DNA of 64,000 nucleotides from Parietaria judaica (GCA_954871525.1 OX940862.1:44509732-44573731); one strand, 5' to 3'; positions 45,314 through 57,675 are shown, counted from the first letter of the stretch. A program made the numbers and translations. The notes: generated by a model from the sequence alone, not told the origin.

Positions 45314-46329
45314 CAATGAAAACATGTTTTAAAATTATATATATTCATATATCATGATGTTTGATACAACATCATATAAGTTACATATAAAAGTATATCA
45401 TATCATCTTATATCATATCATAATACTTCATAAACATATTCTTAACATAATTTGGGCCCTGCTACGTACCTGCGCCCAACCCAATGGGAGATTGGGGGAG
45501 AGACCCAAACCAAATCAAGCCGTGGTATCTTAACATAATCATAACATAAGGAGACTCGTCTCCGGTACGACGCCTTAAAAACTTTTCTTGTAAAAATAAT
45601 ATATTTACTTATATATCATTTTTATCGTAAAAATACGTGTCTTTCGTATCATATAAGCACTATCTACATGCTTCATCAATTATACTGAAAATATTCATGC
45701 AAACAATATTATTGTTGTGATTTAGGTGAGTACTTGTACGTACCTTAGTCTTGTAAGCAATCGCTCGTTCAACGCAAATTGTTGCCTACGGAGTCTGAAG
45801 CTCCTTATATTTATTTTTCATATATCAGTTTTCAAGACTTCGTAGCTAACCCTTAACACTAAACTTAACCCTATCCTTGTCTTAAGCATCGCTCCTACTA
45901 GATGTCAATATTGTACTTAACAGTCTAACTAAAAAAATATCTATTCCGTAGACTTATACTTAGATAGATCACTCTTGTTTACCTAAAAAGTGCACTAGCC
46001 AAAAACAATGCCTAAGAGTATAACTTTAGTATTTATTTATTCATTTATTTAATTTTCTTGTTAAAATATAGCTATTATTTTGCATGCAGAAATCCTTTAT
46101 ATGTTATATACATATCTACCATATTAGCTATATATATATATTTATATACATAACGTACATAATTTACATACACAAATTTTTATATTGTATATATATATAA
46201 ATATATCACTTGTTATATAACCTTTTATTTATTTATATATATATACACTTTTTTTTTCCTTCCAGTATTGATACTTTTACATATATATACTTATATCTAT
46301 GACATGTTACATATCTATATATATATATA

Positions 46330-46432
46330 TATACAAATTAAGTGAAACCATATTATAACGTTACATGTTTGAAAGTATATATATATATATATAAATTAAG
46401 TGAATCCATATTGTAACATTACATGTTTGAAA

Positions 46433-46470
<38 letters not shown>
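46330..46470. repeat. Tandem 60-65-bp repeat plus TA runs in large solo LTR
   Basis: TTACATGTTTGAAAGTATAT with a following TA run and AAATTAAGTGAA occurs twice in a row, and long TA tracts continue to about 46465. AT-rich surroundings; no gene. Confidence 0.75.
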
Positions 46471-46474
<4 letters not shown>

Positions 46475-47428
46475 TAGTTATCAGGTATGAATACGTACTA
46501 AAAATTGTATATATGTATATATGAAAAAGGTAGTTATTTAATACTAGCATGAAACATTAAGTATTATTTTAAAAACTCATGAGCTATATGAGCTATATAT
46601 ACACCTCAAATCTAAGTCTTACGTACCCACATATTCTCATAACAATATAAGCTCGTAAACACCTATATATTTCTAAACACTATCTCCTTGGTATATAATA
46701 ACACGTACTATATTAGTTTTTTCCGTTAGAACCTTAATCACACGTATGAAAACTTAAAACGAGATAAGCACCACTCAGTTGTTGGGCTTTAAAAAAAACG
46801 ACTCGACGTCGGCGACACCTCGGCTCTCGTCGGCGCGTTTTGAAAGTCGCTAGCAAGCTTCGGTTGTCATCAGCTGTACTATCGGGTATCGTCGGCTAGC
46901 TTCGAAACTCGTTGAGATGGTATGGTTCCGTCGCCATACTCCGACAACTCGTCGATGCACTCCGAAACTCGTCAATGTAGATCACGGTTTTGTCGCTGCA
47001 CTTTGGGACTCGTACTTGGATTTCGGAACTTGCAGGTATGTTCGGAACTTGCCTCAACGTTACGAGATATTCTTGCCGACAACTTTAGAACTCGCCGCCG
47101 CGCTTCGGAAACTTTATGCGACAACTGTACGAATACGGATCTCAGACGTACATGAAGAAGTTGGTCTTTGGAGTGATGGATAAAGATTATTTTGAGAACT
47201 CAAGTATATGAGTAAGAGAGTTTGGAAGAAAGATAGACAAGTAATCAGGTAAGAAGGTAGAGAAATGAATGGGGAAGGGGGCATATACAAGGTGGAGAAA
47301 TTGAAAGGAGAAGGGGGCATAAGTCACATCAGAACGAGGCACGTTTTAACCTAACCATGTGTAACATGCCCTATATGCGTCATGATGCCCAGTAGCTACT
47401 TTAAGCTACGGTTATTCTTTATTTTATT

Positions 47429-47468
<40 letters not shown>

Positions 47469-47578
47469 TACTGCTTGAAACCAACTTATGAAAAGCTCAA
47501 GAGAAAAAGGACCTCTTATGATAGAGAGAGAGTCTAAAGACATATTTTTTTATTTTTTTTTGGGAAGAAAGGACTTCA

Positions 47579-50500
47579 TTAATAATAGGGCCTTAAATCC
47601 CTTTGAACATACATATCGAGCCACTCCGGGCAAGTACATGACCAAAGCTCCGACGTCCCCTCGAGGACACAAAATTTAGCTAACACATTAGCTACTTCGT
47701 TACAAAGTCTAGGGATCCACCGAAGCTTCCCGGTTGGCGCGACTTTCGTTAGCAAGTCTTCGATGCTCCGAATAATGGGTCCTTGCAAGCTATTGAAAGC
47801 TTTCCCAGTGATTAGATGAATAGCCCGGATACAATCGGATTCGACCATTGATACTTGCCAACCTCGATCAAAGGCGAATTGGAGGCCGTGGAGGATCGCC
47901 GCACATTCCGCTGTTAACACAGAGTCCACCACACCTAACCGCACGGCCATAACCCCAAGAACCTCACCGTGAGGGTTTCTCACCACTCCGCCCACCGCCG
48001 CATGGCTGAGCCCTCCCGTCCATGCCGCATCAACATTGAGCGTTAGCCCCCCATTTTCCGCCCCCTTCCAAGAGGATTGCCTTGCCACTTTGTCACCGAA
48101 ACCCAATAAGCCCGTGGTTTTCGTCGCTTTCTTGAAGCTTGCGAGCCATCCCCCCGTCTCTTCAATCCAAATCTCCGGTCTCTTTGAATAGTTCTCGAAG
48201 AGTTTGAGGTTCCGGTCCGACCACGACGCCCACACTAACCCGCAAAAAAGCTCCAAGTTTTCCACGGAAAGAGTTTCCATTGCTCGGAGGCATAACTCTT
48301 TAATCGGCATCCATCCCGTTTTCTCGGACCACCGGGACAAGATCGAGCTTTTCCAAATTGCTTGTGCTCTATCAAAACCCCAAATTGCATGGAGGCTATC
48401 TTCCGGGAGTGCTCCGCAAAACTTACAAAACGGTAAGCAATCGATCCCTCTCCCGCGGAGAGCGCCAAAAGTCGGTAAAGCGTCAAACCACACCCGCCAC
48501 ACTAAGTGTTTGACTTTGGGAGGGATTTGAAGTCCCCACAAAGTATTCCACCATTGTGGTTCGTGGGAATCCGAGCACGATGGTCCATCTCGGCAAGTCA
48601 ATCTCGCGAGTCGGTATCCCGACCGAACCGTGTAATCTCCGTTCTCCTCAAAATGCCACACAAGCCGGTCCGAGGTGTCTTCACGGCTCAAGGGAATTCT
48701 CACAACCGCTTCGGCATCAAAGGGGTTCATCATGTTCCGAACCAAGTCTTGGTCCCATTTTCCATCCATGATAAAGTCGGCCACTCTCCAAGGGTACTCA
48801 TCATCGGGTTCACCGGTTATCACTCCAAAATTTCCGGATCTCGGGATCCAAGGTTGAGAAAAAGCCCTAATGTTCCCGTTCCCGACTTGCCATCTAATTC
48901 CACGTCGAACCAAATCTCGTCCCCAACAAAGACTCTTGCAAATGAAAGAGAAATGGGGCTTACATTCGAAGTCGAGAACCGATGCAAACGGGAAGTACTT
49001 GGCTTTGAGCACACGAGCCATCAAGCAATTGGGGTTTTGGAGGATTCGCCACGTTAACCTCCCGACGAGGGCACGGTTAAAATCACCGAGGTCTTTGAAA
49101 CTGAGGCCCCCGTCGACCTTCGGTTTTGCGATGAGCTCCCATCGTTTCCAATGAATTTTCCGCTTGTCTTCCGACCCGCCCCACCAAAATCTAGCGATGA
49201 GACTATAAAGCTCGTTGATAATGGTGGACGGGATCCGACAAAGGCTCATATAATATGTCGGGATAGCTTGGATGACCGCTTTCACAAGGATTTCGCGACC
49301 CCCTGCCGAAAATAACTTTGCTTTCCACGCCCGAAGGTGCTTGTTAACACGGCTCGTGAGGTTCCTAAAGATTGCCACTTTTTGACGACCAATTTGCGTT
49401 GGAAGCCCAAGATAGGACTCAAGATTCTCGACCACGGCCATATTAAGAGTACTAGGAAGAAATGTCACCCGGTCCTCCGGAATATTGCTCGAGACGCACA
49501 TCATGGACTTTTCCATATTGACCCTTTGTCCCGACCCTTTCTCGTAGGTCCGGAGGATGGAGCTAATTGCATTACAACAATATTCCTTGGCATCACAAAA
49601 GATGATACTGTCGTCCGCGAAGAGGAGGTGCGTTACCGGGGGGGCCTCTGGCCGACACATAAACCCTCGGAGAAGGCCAAGGCGTTCTTGCCCACGTATA
49701 AGGGCGGAGAGGCCTTCCGCGCAAACAAGAAAGAGGTATGGCGATAGGGGACATCCTTGCCGAAGCCCCCTTGCCGGGGCGAAGGTTCTACCGGTTCTCC
49801 CGTTGATAACCACGGAGAAGACCGGTGTAGAGATGCAATCGCGGACCACATCGGTCACTCTTGAGCGGAACCCCATTCTCTTCAACATTGCGTCAATGAA
49901 GCCCAATTCAACTCTATCATAAGCCTTGCTCATGTCGAGTTTGAGGGCTAGACTTCCTTTCTTCCTCTTGGTCTTCCGTTTAAGTGAGTGGAGAAGCTCA
50001 AAAGCAATGACGACGTTGTCAGTGATTAGTCTACCGGGAACAAAGGCACTTTGAACGTCGGAGATAACGGAAGAAAGCGCCTCTTTGATCCGGTTAGCCA
50101 CCACCTTGGTCACGATCTTGAGAGTCACGTTACAAAGACTAATAGGGCGGTAGTCTTTGACTTTCAACGGGTTTTTGATCTTTGGAATGAGAACGATGTT
50201 TGTAGCGTTCCATGCCCGAGCACTAGAGCGTCCGTTCAAAATAGCCAAGCATTCTTTGCGCACCTCATCACCTAGCACATTTCAAAACCGTTGAAAGAAA
50301 ATAGCATGGAAACCATCGGGGCCCGGGGCTTTGCGGGGTCCCATCGAGAACAAAGCCTTATCCACATCTTCGGCCGTGAACTCCTCATCCGAGAGGTGTT
50401 GTTGCCACTCCGGAAGTGAGCGGGTATCCTCGCGGGTGATCGCTTCGAAGTCGTTTTCGGATGCACCATTCGAAGTGAAAATCTCGTTAAAGTACCTCTC

Positions 50501-51700
50501 AAAGACCTCGCGAACCTCCCGTTCCGTTGTAATCCAAAATCCTTCCTCGTTTTGGATTCCACGAATCAAGTTTTGCGACTTCCTCCTCCCGGCCCTCAAG
50601 TGGAAGTAGGCCGAGTTCTTGTCGCCTCCATTAAGCCAATCCGCCCTCGCTCTTTGCTTCCAATAGTATTCCTCAACTAAGAGTAGGGACTCAAGCTCGG
50701 AACCGACCTTTTTTGCTTCTTCCCGAGTTTCCATGGACACCTCATCTCGGTTGATTCTCTCTAGCGTAGCCGACAAAACCTTAATCCTCCTTTCTCTATG
50801 TCCAAGCGACTTGCAAGCCCAATCTCGCAAGGCACCCTTGCAAGCGGTGAGACCGCCTATCACGGATCCTCCTCCCCGTCTCTCCAAACCGGCCTTCCAC
50901 GAATCTCGGACTATAGGGGCACAATTTTCGTTTGCGAGCCATCCCGGTTCAAAAGCCAACCTCTTCCTTGACACCCCGTTCACCGGAACGATCGGCGGTT
51001 TATCCGTCGTATCAATAGAAAGAACCCGGTGGTCGGACCTCCAAAAATCAAGAGTCTCCACCCTACTCCTCGGAAACCGCCTCATCCAAGCCGAATTGGC
51101 ACATGCCCGATCAAGCCTACATTGGACATTATGGATTCCACTTTGCATGTTATTCCACGTGAATGTTTCTCCGTGGAAACCGAGGTCAATAAGCCCGCAA
51201 GCATCAAGCGTTTCTCCAAACTTAGCCATTTCGAAAGGCCGGCGTCGAGACCGGCTAAAGTGCTCGGAATCATATAAGACCTCGTTAAAATCTCCGGCAC
51301 ACAACCAAGGGCTTTCATCGCCATTATGAATCCTCCTAAGCAATTCCCATGAAAGATGCCGCAGCGTCTCGTTCGGCTCACCGTAGAATCCGGTGAACCT
51401 AGAGTCTCTTCCAAGCTCGTCTTTTACCTTGGCATCAATGTGTCCTCTTCCGAAACTCTTAATGGTGATCTCGATGTTACCATTCCACAGAAGATATAGT
51501 CCACCACTTTGCCCAATAGCATTGACCCCGAGGCCATTTGCGAAGCCCAATTTCCATTTCAAACCCTCTGCCCGTCCTCCTCTTAATTTTGTTTCCGCAA
51601 GAAAGAGGAGGTCCGGCTTCCGCTCACAGATTAGCCTCTGTAAGCGGATCATCGCCCGGGAATTTCCTAATCCGCGGACGTTCCAACACAAGATTTTCAT
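47579..51700 (-). pseudogene. L1 ORF2: endonuclease, reverse transcriptase, RNase H; one in-frame TGA
   Basis: The frame runs 1374 codons from ATG at 51700 to the stop at 47579 with one interruption, TGA at 50282-50284, where the family has Trp (TGG to TGA is one change). Domains: APE endonuclease (KILCWNVRGLGN, LFLAETKL, WLCAGDFNEVL, WRSDHRVLSID); reverse transcriptase (ARKAPG-type block, FVPGRLITDN, GCPLSPYLFLVC, LLFADD); the zf-RVT finger (CPF-type residues CKFCG and H); RNase H (NVDAAW, AECAAILHGL, ESDCIRAIHL). In the last RNase H block NEVANVLAK has Asn where Asp is usual. Its start overlaps the ORF1 stop as ATGA. Confidence 0.93.
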
Positions 51701-53585
51701 GATGTCCGGTCAGCTCGTGTCCCACGAGCCGCCGATATCATAACTTGAGTCTCACCCTCCCGATCAGCAATCTGAGAAGAAAAATCTATCAAACCAAGGT
51801 CAGTTGACCTCCCCATAGCCTCTACAAAAGTATTAGCCTCCTCGATTTTTTGACGTTTCCCTCGTCCGCTCTGCCCTGACTCTCCCCCGACGAGAGATGA
51901 ACTTTGCTGAGAAGAATGGGAAGTTTTGATGACTTGTGTGCAAACAGAGGAAACAGAGTCCAAACACTCTGTTTTGGTCATATTTGCTCTCGGGTTGGTA
52001 ATAACATTCTGTCTGCACAACTCATTGGACTCACGTGCCAAAGAAAAGTCACGTGTTAAAGGGGGCAGCAACTTATGTTGGGCTTCCATGGCTTTTAAAA
52101 GCCCCACTGCAGGCCCATGAATCGTGGCAAAAGAATTAGAGGGAAAGTGCACACCTTGTGGGCCCAGTGGGAGAGAGAGATGGAGTTTGAGCGCATCACC
52201 TTCGCCCGCCACGTCATAGTCACCCACTTTCCTATTTTTGGCACACGTCTCGCTCGAGCCAAAGCCATCAGAGACAAAGGTTTCTCCTCCCAAGATCAGT
52301 TGACTAGGGAGAGGGGGGTTGCTCATCCCTTTTACCAGACCTCTGCAGCCCGTACGACGCTCAGCCCCCCTTTCCCCATTCCTCGATCTGCGAGCTTGTC
52401 CGTTCGTCCTTCCTCCCGATTTGTCTCCCAGAAAGGTATGGGAAACCCTTTCTTTTCCTCTGGATTGCATCGTCTGGTTATTCCTAGCATCCCCTAAGCT
52501 CTCCAGATGCTCGTTCTTTTTTCCATGATGCGCAGACCTAGTGCATGCCTGATCCAACGGCTCATCAAGATGGGCGTAGATCTCACGCGCTCCGATTGGG
52601 TTTGGGATCGTCGACGCGTGGCCAGCAGAGAGGCTCGCTGCGTTCTGCACATTCCCCGATGCAGGGAGGTCCAGGCTTGCCTGCACTGGGGCTTGTTCGA
52701 CCTGCAAAGAGTGGCCGGAGCCTCCTTCCACCGGCACAGAGCACCGAGAGTCTCCTCTTTGGAGGTCGCCTGAGGACGGGCATTCTCCTTGGGATCTATC
52801 TCTGCAGATGTTCTCCCCCCATTAGAGAAACATGTATCCGATTTGGATCCCGCACCGATCCACTCGCCGAACATCGGCACCGCCGGGAAGCCTTCCTTGC
52901 ATATGCGTTCTTCCGTCTCATCGCTGCACTCTGTCTCTCCGTGGCCAATCACACCGCATCGATAACAGAAGGTCCCAATGTTTTCGTATTTGGCTTGAAT
53001 CCAGATCGGTGGTAAATTTTTCCTATCGAGGAAAAACCCTGCTTTCAAGGGCTTGAGCACGTTTACATCCACACGGATTCTAACGAAAGCAGAGAACCTT
53101 GCATCCTTCCCCGTTTTGCAGTTCAGAGCCTCTCCAAAGAGGTGAGCTATTCGGGTTAGGGGTTTCTCTGAGACCATTGCCGGAGGGAGACCCGAGAGAC
53201 GAATCCAAAAGGGGCACCTCGTGAAACTGACCTCCCCCAGCTGGAGGTGTTCTGGCCATGTTTCCAGGAGAAACTGCACTCCTTTGATTGTCCATGGACG
53301 CCGCGACAGAACATCCTCTCTGTCTTTCCGGTGTTTGAAAGTAATTTTGAAGATTCCAGGTGTAATTTCCAACACAGTCCAATCTTTGATTTTCTCCCAT
53401 ATTCTAGTCAGGGCTGCCGAGATAGTGTTACGGCTTAGCTTCCTAGAAGATAGGAGTTTCCCAAGCAAGACGGAGTTGCCCCCGCCCACTCCACACTCTG
53501 GTTGTTCACCGACATCCCAACCGAAGTCTTCATCGCACTGAGAGAGGGTTGAAACCCTCTCTTTGCTCCCTGAACAAGCTGCCAT
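51697..53585 (-). pseudogene. L1 ORF1: DUF4283 and CCHC RNA-binding protein; one frameshift
   Basis: From ATG at 53585 the frame reads a DUF4283 domain (about residues 40-190, with PWTIKGVQFLLETW and FWIRLSGLP) and the knuckle CYRCGVIGHGETEC (C-X2-C-X4-H-X4-C). The first frame ends at 52494, but from about 52780 the plausible protein continues in another frame (open 52737-51697), so one frameshift lies near 52740-52800. The total span of 1889 bases is two more than a multiple of three, consistent with one net indel. ORF1 proteins bind L1 RNA. The second frame ends in TGA overlapping the ORF2 ATG. Confidence 0.88.
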
Positions 53586-53849
53586 GGCACCTTAACCTAC
53601 CACCGTCTAAAGACATACTTGATAACGTCAGGAATATAATTTTGGGGATGGTCATATACGTGATGGGGTACGGGTAATGGTAACGCTCCAAATAAATGGT
53701 TACTCTACCGAAAATTATACATGTGTTTTAACATAGCCATGTAGTATATCGTACAACACGAGATTGACTGGTCAAGATGGCCACAAAAATTAGTAACACA
53801 TCTTTTCTTATTATGTATTAAATAAACATGCTTAAAATTGGGTATTACA

Positions 53850-55700
53850 GACAGGGCAAGGGGCCACGGCAAACCCCTTCATACAAGGGAGAAATTAGCA
53901 GAGAAATCGTAGGCCCCTCCTTGTGAAATTTCGGGGAGTTGGTTTTCCTATAAATATGAGTCTTCCCCTCCTCATTTCCACACTCAGTCACAGCTTTCTC
54001 AGAGCTTCTCTATCTAGAACTCATATACTCCTATAGGACGAACGACTTGAATAAAGAGCTGAGGTCGATCTAGAGTAGAGTCTCAGCCTCGAATCTATGA
54101 GTTGTTTGTCGAGCCGTCAAGGAGCGTCCCTTGTCAGGTCAAGACCATTGGCACAACGAGTTCGCTAAAACCGACAAGGTCAACGCTGATCATCACACGT
54201 TGGTAATACCCGGACACTTGGCCAAGGGTCACCCCCGCGCCGCCAACATCTGCACTTCTGACGAGCCAAACCACATCGCCAGTCACCCGCCGTTTATCAC
54301 TAACCCTGAACTACGTGGGACCTTATTCTATTAAACTGAGATACGTAGGCAGACTTGCCCAACCATAAGCGATGGGGCACGAGCCCAATCTATTCTTTTT
54401 TGCAGGTATTCCCTCGCCGAACGAGCTCGCCGAGGAAGGGAAATCACGAAGATCATCAAGATCAGCTCAGAGCGTCATCAAGACCGGAGTTCGCTTAGAT
54501 GATGGAATCACCAAGACAAGTACTTCTCCCAGGCGAGGAGCTTCGTCGAGACACGGACTTTGCCCATATGAGGAAAGTTCGCCGAGGATCGCTAAGGACA
54601 GTCAGAGACTCATCCAAGATGACAGATTCGCCTCCAGCTTTGACGATCATTAGTCAACCCGCGTTGACTCAACATTCAATTATCCATGTGTTCAGCGGAG
54701 CTAACACGCAACCCGAACCTCTAAGTTAAAGCCATTTTTACGCATTAACAGTTTGATGCTAGAAGGAGGGGTAGCCGATAACAAGCCTCGGGACCCTTCC
54801 TACATTCATCAGAAGAACTCGGAGCACAACAATCGCCATTCGACATGACGAGCCACGCCAGTGCTTCGCAACGCGCGACCTCGCTACCGATGACCAACAT
54901 CGTGCTCAACACGAGGGCCCAAACCCTCGGTAGGCGGACTCAGCCCCCTAGCCATGTTTCACCTACTCAGATATGGAATGAAGACAGTGTCAATGACGTT
55001 TCAGAGAGGTCAGTCCTCGCTCACGACGAGGAAAGCACAAGAGATAACAACGGCGCCAAAGGTCGCCAGGATCGACCCGACCCTCGTCAGGATCGCTAAG
55101 GGGTTTCCGGGAGGTTCGTCAAGACGAAGAGAGAGAATATGTCGAAGATCGCTGGGATCACCCCGACCCTCGACAGGATCGCTCGGGGGGTCGCCGGGAG
55201 GTTCGTCAAGACAAAGGCTTAGAAGACGCGAAAGATCGCCGAGACCACCCTGACCCTCGTCAGGCTCGCCTGGAGGGTCGTCACGAGATTCGCCAGGCTG
55301 AAAATCCCAAAGACGTTCAAGACTACCAAAAATACCCGGACCCTCGCCAGGCTTGCCCGGGGGGTCATCACGAAGTTCGCCAGGCCGAAGATCATGAAGA
55401 CGTTGAAGACCACTAGATTTACCTAGACCATCGCCAGGCTCAGCCGAGGGGTCGTCAAGGGTTTGCTAGACTGGAGACTTTGACAACATAGAGCACTACA
55501 GAACACCCCAGGCTCTTGTAAGGCTAGCTTAGAGGGTCGCCAAGGGAGCTTCCGTGACGAAGACCGCAACCTTGCCGAGGCGTACCACGACTGCCCGGCA
55601 GGTCACCAACCCTCACCAAGACGCAAAGAAGAAAGACGAGCCAAAGTTATCTACCTTGAAGACTACAAAGAAAATCGGTAACGCGGCCGCCAGGCCCTCC
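53850..55700 (+). mobile_element. E0: fragment of an old LTR element (LTR end, leader, gag-like repeats)
   Basis: TATAAATA at 53949 followed by a CT-rich transcript start looks like an LTR promoter. GATACGTAGGCAG near 54339 is a phrase common near the LTR/leader border of plant Ty3-type elements. Downstream, 54845-55099 codes 84 residues and then 84-87-bp repeats follow (55079-55600) with PDPRQ motifs. The upstream part of E0 lies at 12983-13191 and 37486-37729, displaced by later insertions. No pol gene is present. Assignment to Ty3-type is tentative. Confidence 0.5.
55079..55610 (+). repeat. 84-87-bp tandem repeat array encoding 28-29 residues (right copy)
   Basis: Units start near 55079, 55163, 55250, 55335, 55422 and 55505, each with GACCCTCGTCAGG or a variant followed by GGAGGTTCGTCA or GGGTCGTCACGAG. 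Unit length stays a multiple of three or nearly so, which argues it once encoded protein. The same array is at 298-830. Confidence 0.85.
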
Positions 55701-57675
55701 CTGGCCGCCGCCAAGGTCACCAGGAGCCTCGCCAACCGCAGCACGACGACGTGTTTGATCTCTATCCAACGGTATGTTGTGAATTTTCTCGCCAACCTCT
55801 CCATTTTTTAGGAACACCTTCCCGGTTGCGACGTGGTCAACGATTCCCTCCGAAAAAAGGAGAGAATCAACACCTACTTCATTAAATGAAATGGGCGTAT
55901 TTAGAATAGACGACGCCGGATCAACCGCGGAAATTCCGCCAATACCTAGAATAGGTCCTTTTGAAACCAAAGGCGAGCTCTTTACCTTTTTAGCTTGAAT
56001 TTGAACGTTCGCAAGCTCCGGTGAGGGAGCAATCGATTGACTAGCGCAACTTTGCACATTAAAAGATTTGATATTCTCTCTATTCGGTCCTTTCGAAAGG
56101 AACCCTTTACGCTTAGCCTTTTTCACGGGAATTTGACCTTCATCAAGTTGCACATTAACCGGCGCTGTGGGAGTAAACGGTGGCCTTCCCGGACTTTGCA
56201 CATCACAAGGCTCGTTACTCCCTAGACTCGGTCCTTTTGAAATAAAATATTTTCCCTTAGCCTTTGTTGCGGGAGTATGATCGTCATCAAAATTCAATTC
56301 AATCAGTGCTAAAGGAGCAAGAGGTTGACTTACCTGACTATGCGCATCAAGTGGTTCATTACTACCTTGAATATTTCTTGAATATGATCCTTGGATCATT
56401 TGTTCCACCTTAGCCTTCCATTCCTCGAAAGCCACATCTCTCGCTTCCGACTTGACTTTCATATCTTTAATTTCGGCTAGGAGACTTTGAACGAGGGGAT
56501 TCGTTGAGTATTTGGCTTGTTTGTAACATGCTCTCTTTGAGACGTATTTGGATTGTCCCCGAACTCGTCCGGGATGTTCTTTCTTCCCCAAAGCTCTTGT
56601 CAAAATATCTTCTTCCTCATCGTCGTCCACTACTTGAGTGGTACATTCAACCTAATAACAAAATGAATTATTACAAATATTTAAGTCAATAATATACAGA
56701 TAACATCAAGATAATTTATATATATAACTATATAACATAAACTCATTGCACTTACTATTTTATTCACAATAGGCTCTAGATTTGGATCCTTTAATGAACC
56801 ATCTTCATTATTCCTCATTTCAATCCAAAGTTCCGGCTTTGTCGCCCATACGCCGTTTTTTTCAAACTATGAAACAAAGGAAAATGTTATTCAATTATAG
56901 ACAATAGATTAAATTTAAAATATAAAATTAAAACCCTTACTAGCATTTGATCGAGCTTCTGATATTTATTTCGACCCGATCTAGAGGGGTACTCAACGAG
57001 AGCCCTATTAGCTTTGTTTTGATTCGAGACTTCTTTGAACTCATCGCTTAATCTAATATTAACAAACTCCTCCCAATGTTCGTCCGTGATGCTCGTGTAA
57101 TACTTCTTAACAATATCCAGTCGCTCTTGAATAGGGTAGAGAGATCATACCGGAAGTATCTTGCCGATTCCCCGGCACAAGATAAACACATCTTCTTGTA
57201 CTCGTTCGGAAATAACAAATGCTTGTTGGATTTCATTCCTTATCCTATGTTTCACATTTTTTAAACTCTTTAATCTCCAATCGGATATAGTAATTGGAAT
57301 AAATTCCCGAGCAAGAACACCAATCCAACTAGCTAAAAGATCACCATCTCTTCCATCCGGTTGTTTTTTCTCGTCAAATATCACAAGTATTTTTTCCCCC
57401 TTATGCTTTAAGATAGTGATACTTTTCATGAGGTTCACTTTTCTTTTTCCTTCTCCTCTAAGTTTTCTTCTACATTTTGCTACTTCATCATTTTTGATAA
57501 GAACTAGAAACAAATAAAGTAATAAATTATCAATTTTATATACTAGATAGATTCAATGAAATACAATACCTTAAACAAAATAACAATACTACTAACCGGG
57601 CGTAGTTTCTTCTTCATCGGATGATGACGTTTCTTCTCGATCGGTTGATGGCCTAGTTACTTCTCGCTCCGACAT
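55647..57675 (-). pseudogene. CACTA Transposase_24-type (TNP1-like) gene, one in-frame TGA
   Basis: Four exons join in frame: 57675-57597, 57503-56941, 56866-56756, 56651-55647. Exon 1 is MSEREVTRPSTD with an acidic Ser-rich tail. Exon 2 carries the plant CACTA block DGRDGDLLASWIGVLAREFI and ITISDWRLK, then YPSRSGRNKYQKLDQ. Exon 3 has NGVWATKPELWIEM and exon 4 an acidic start, RGQSKYVSKRA, a coiled-coil stretch (LLAEIKDMKVKSEARDVAFE) and repeated SKGP motifs. Only TGA at 57145-57147 breaks 586 codons. The last 50 residues overlap E0 sequence, so the native C-terminus may be replaced. TNP1/TnpA-like proteins bind subterminal repeats; such repeats lie just upstream at 58266-59274. Confidence 0.8.

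Larger units (their letters stand above)
47545..53604 (-). mobile_element. Near full-length L1 (LINE), 13-bp TSD, poly(A)
   Basis: GTCTAAAGACATA stands at 47532-47544 and again at 53605-53617. Between them, on the minus strand, lie about 19 bases of leader, ORF1, ORF2 and a poly(A) tail (plus-strand T-run 47545-47561 with one A). The exact duplication and the A tail mark target-primed reverse transcription. The element sits inside the solo LTR of 37730-53849. The leader is so short that the 5' end may be slightly truncated. Confidence 0.97.
37730..53849 (+). mobile_element. Solo LTR (about 2.9 kb net), TSD gacag, split by gypsy and L1
   Basis: It starts TGTAACGACCCGCC and ends GGGTATTACA; gacag stands on both sides (37725-37729, 53850-53854). 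Subtracting the gypsy element with one TSD and the L1 with one TSD leaves about 2.9 kb of LTR: 37730-38174, 45319-47544 and 53618-53849. The start and the ordering of short motifs resemble the LTR at 39125-41340, so they are probably related families. No internal region is present. The middle part is AT-rich with no gene; the frame at 46917-47183 is not recognisable. Confidence 0.9.

Noticed and set aside
46917..47183. 88-codon plus-strand frame in the large solo LTR
   Set aside because: Low-complexity reading of an LTR with many CTCG repeats; no homology recognised.
48204..49057. Plus-strand frames of 108 and 183 codons
   Set aside because: Antisense of L1 ORF2, which is clearly coding on the minus strand.
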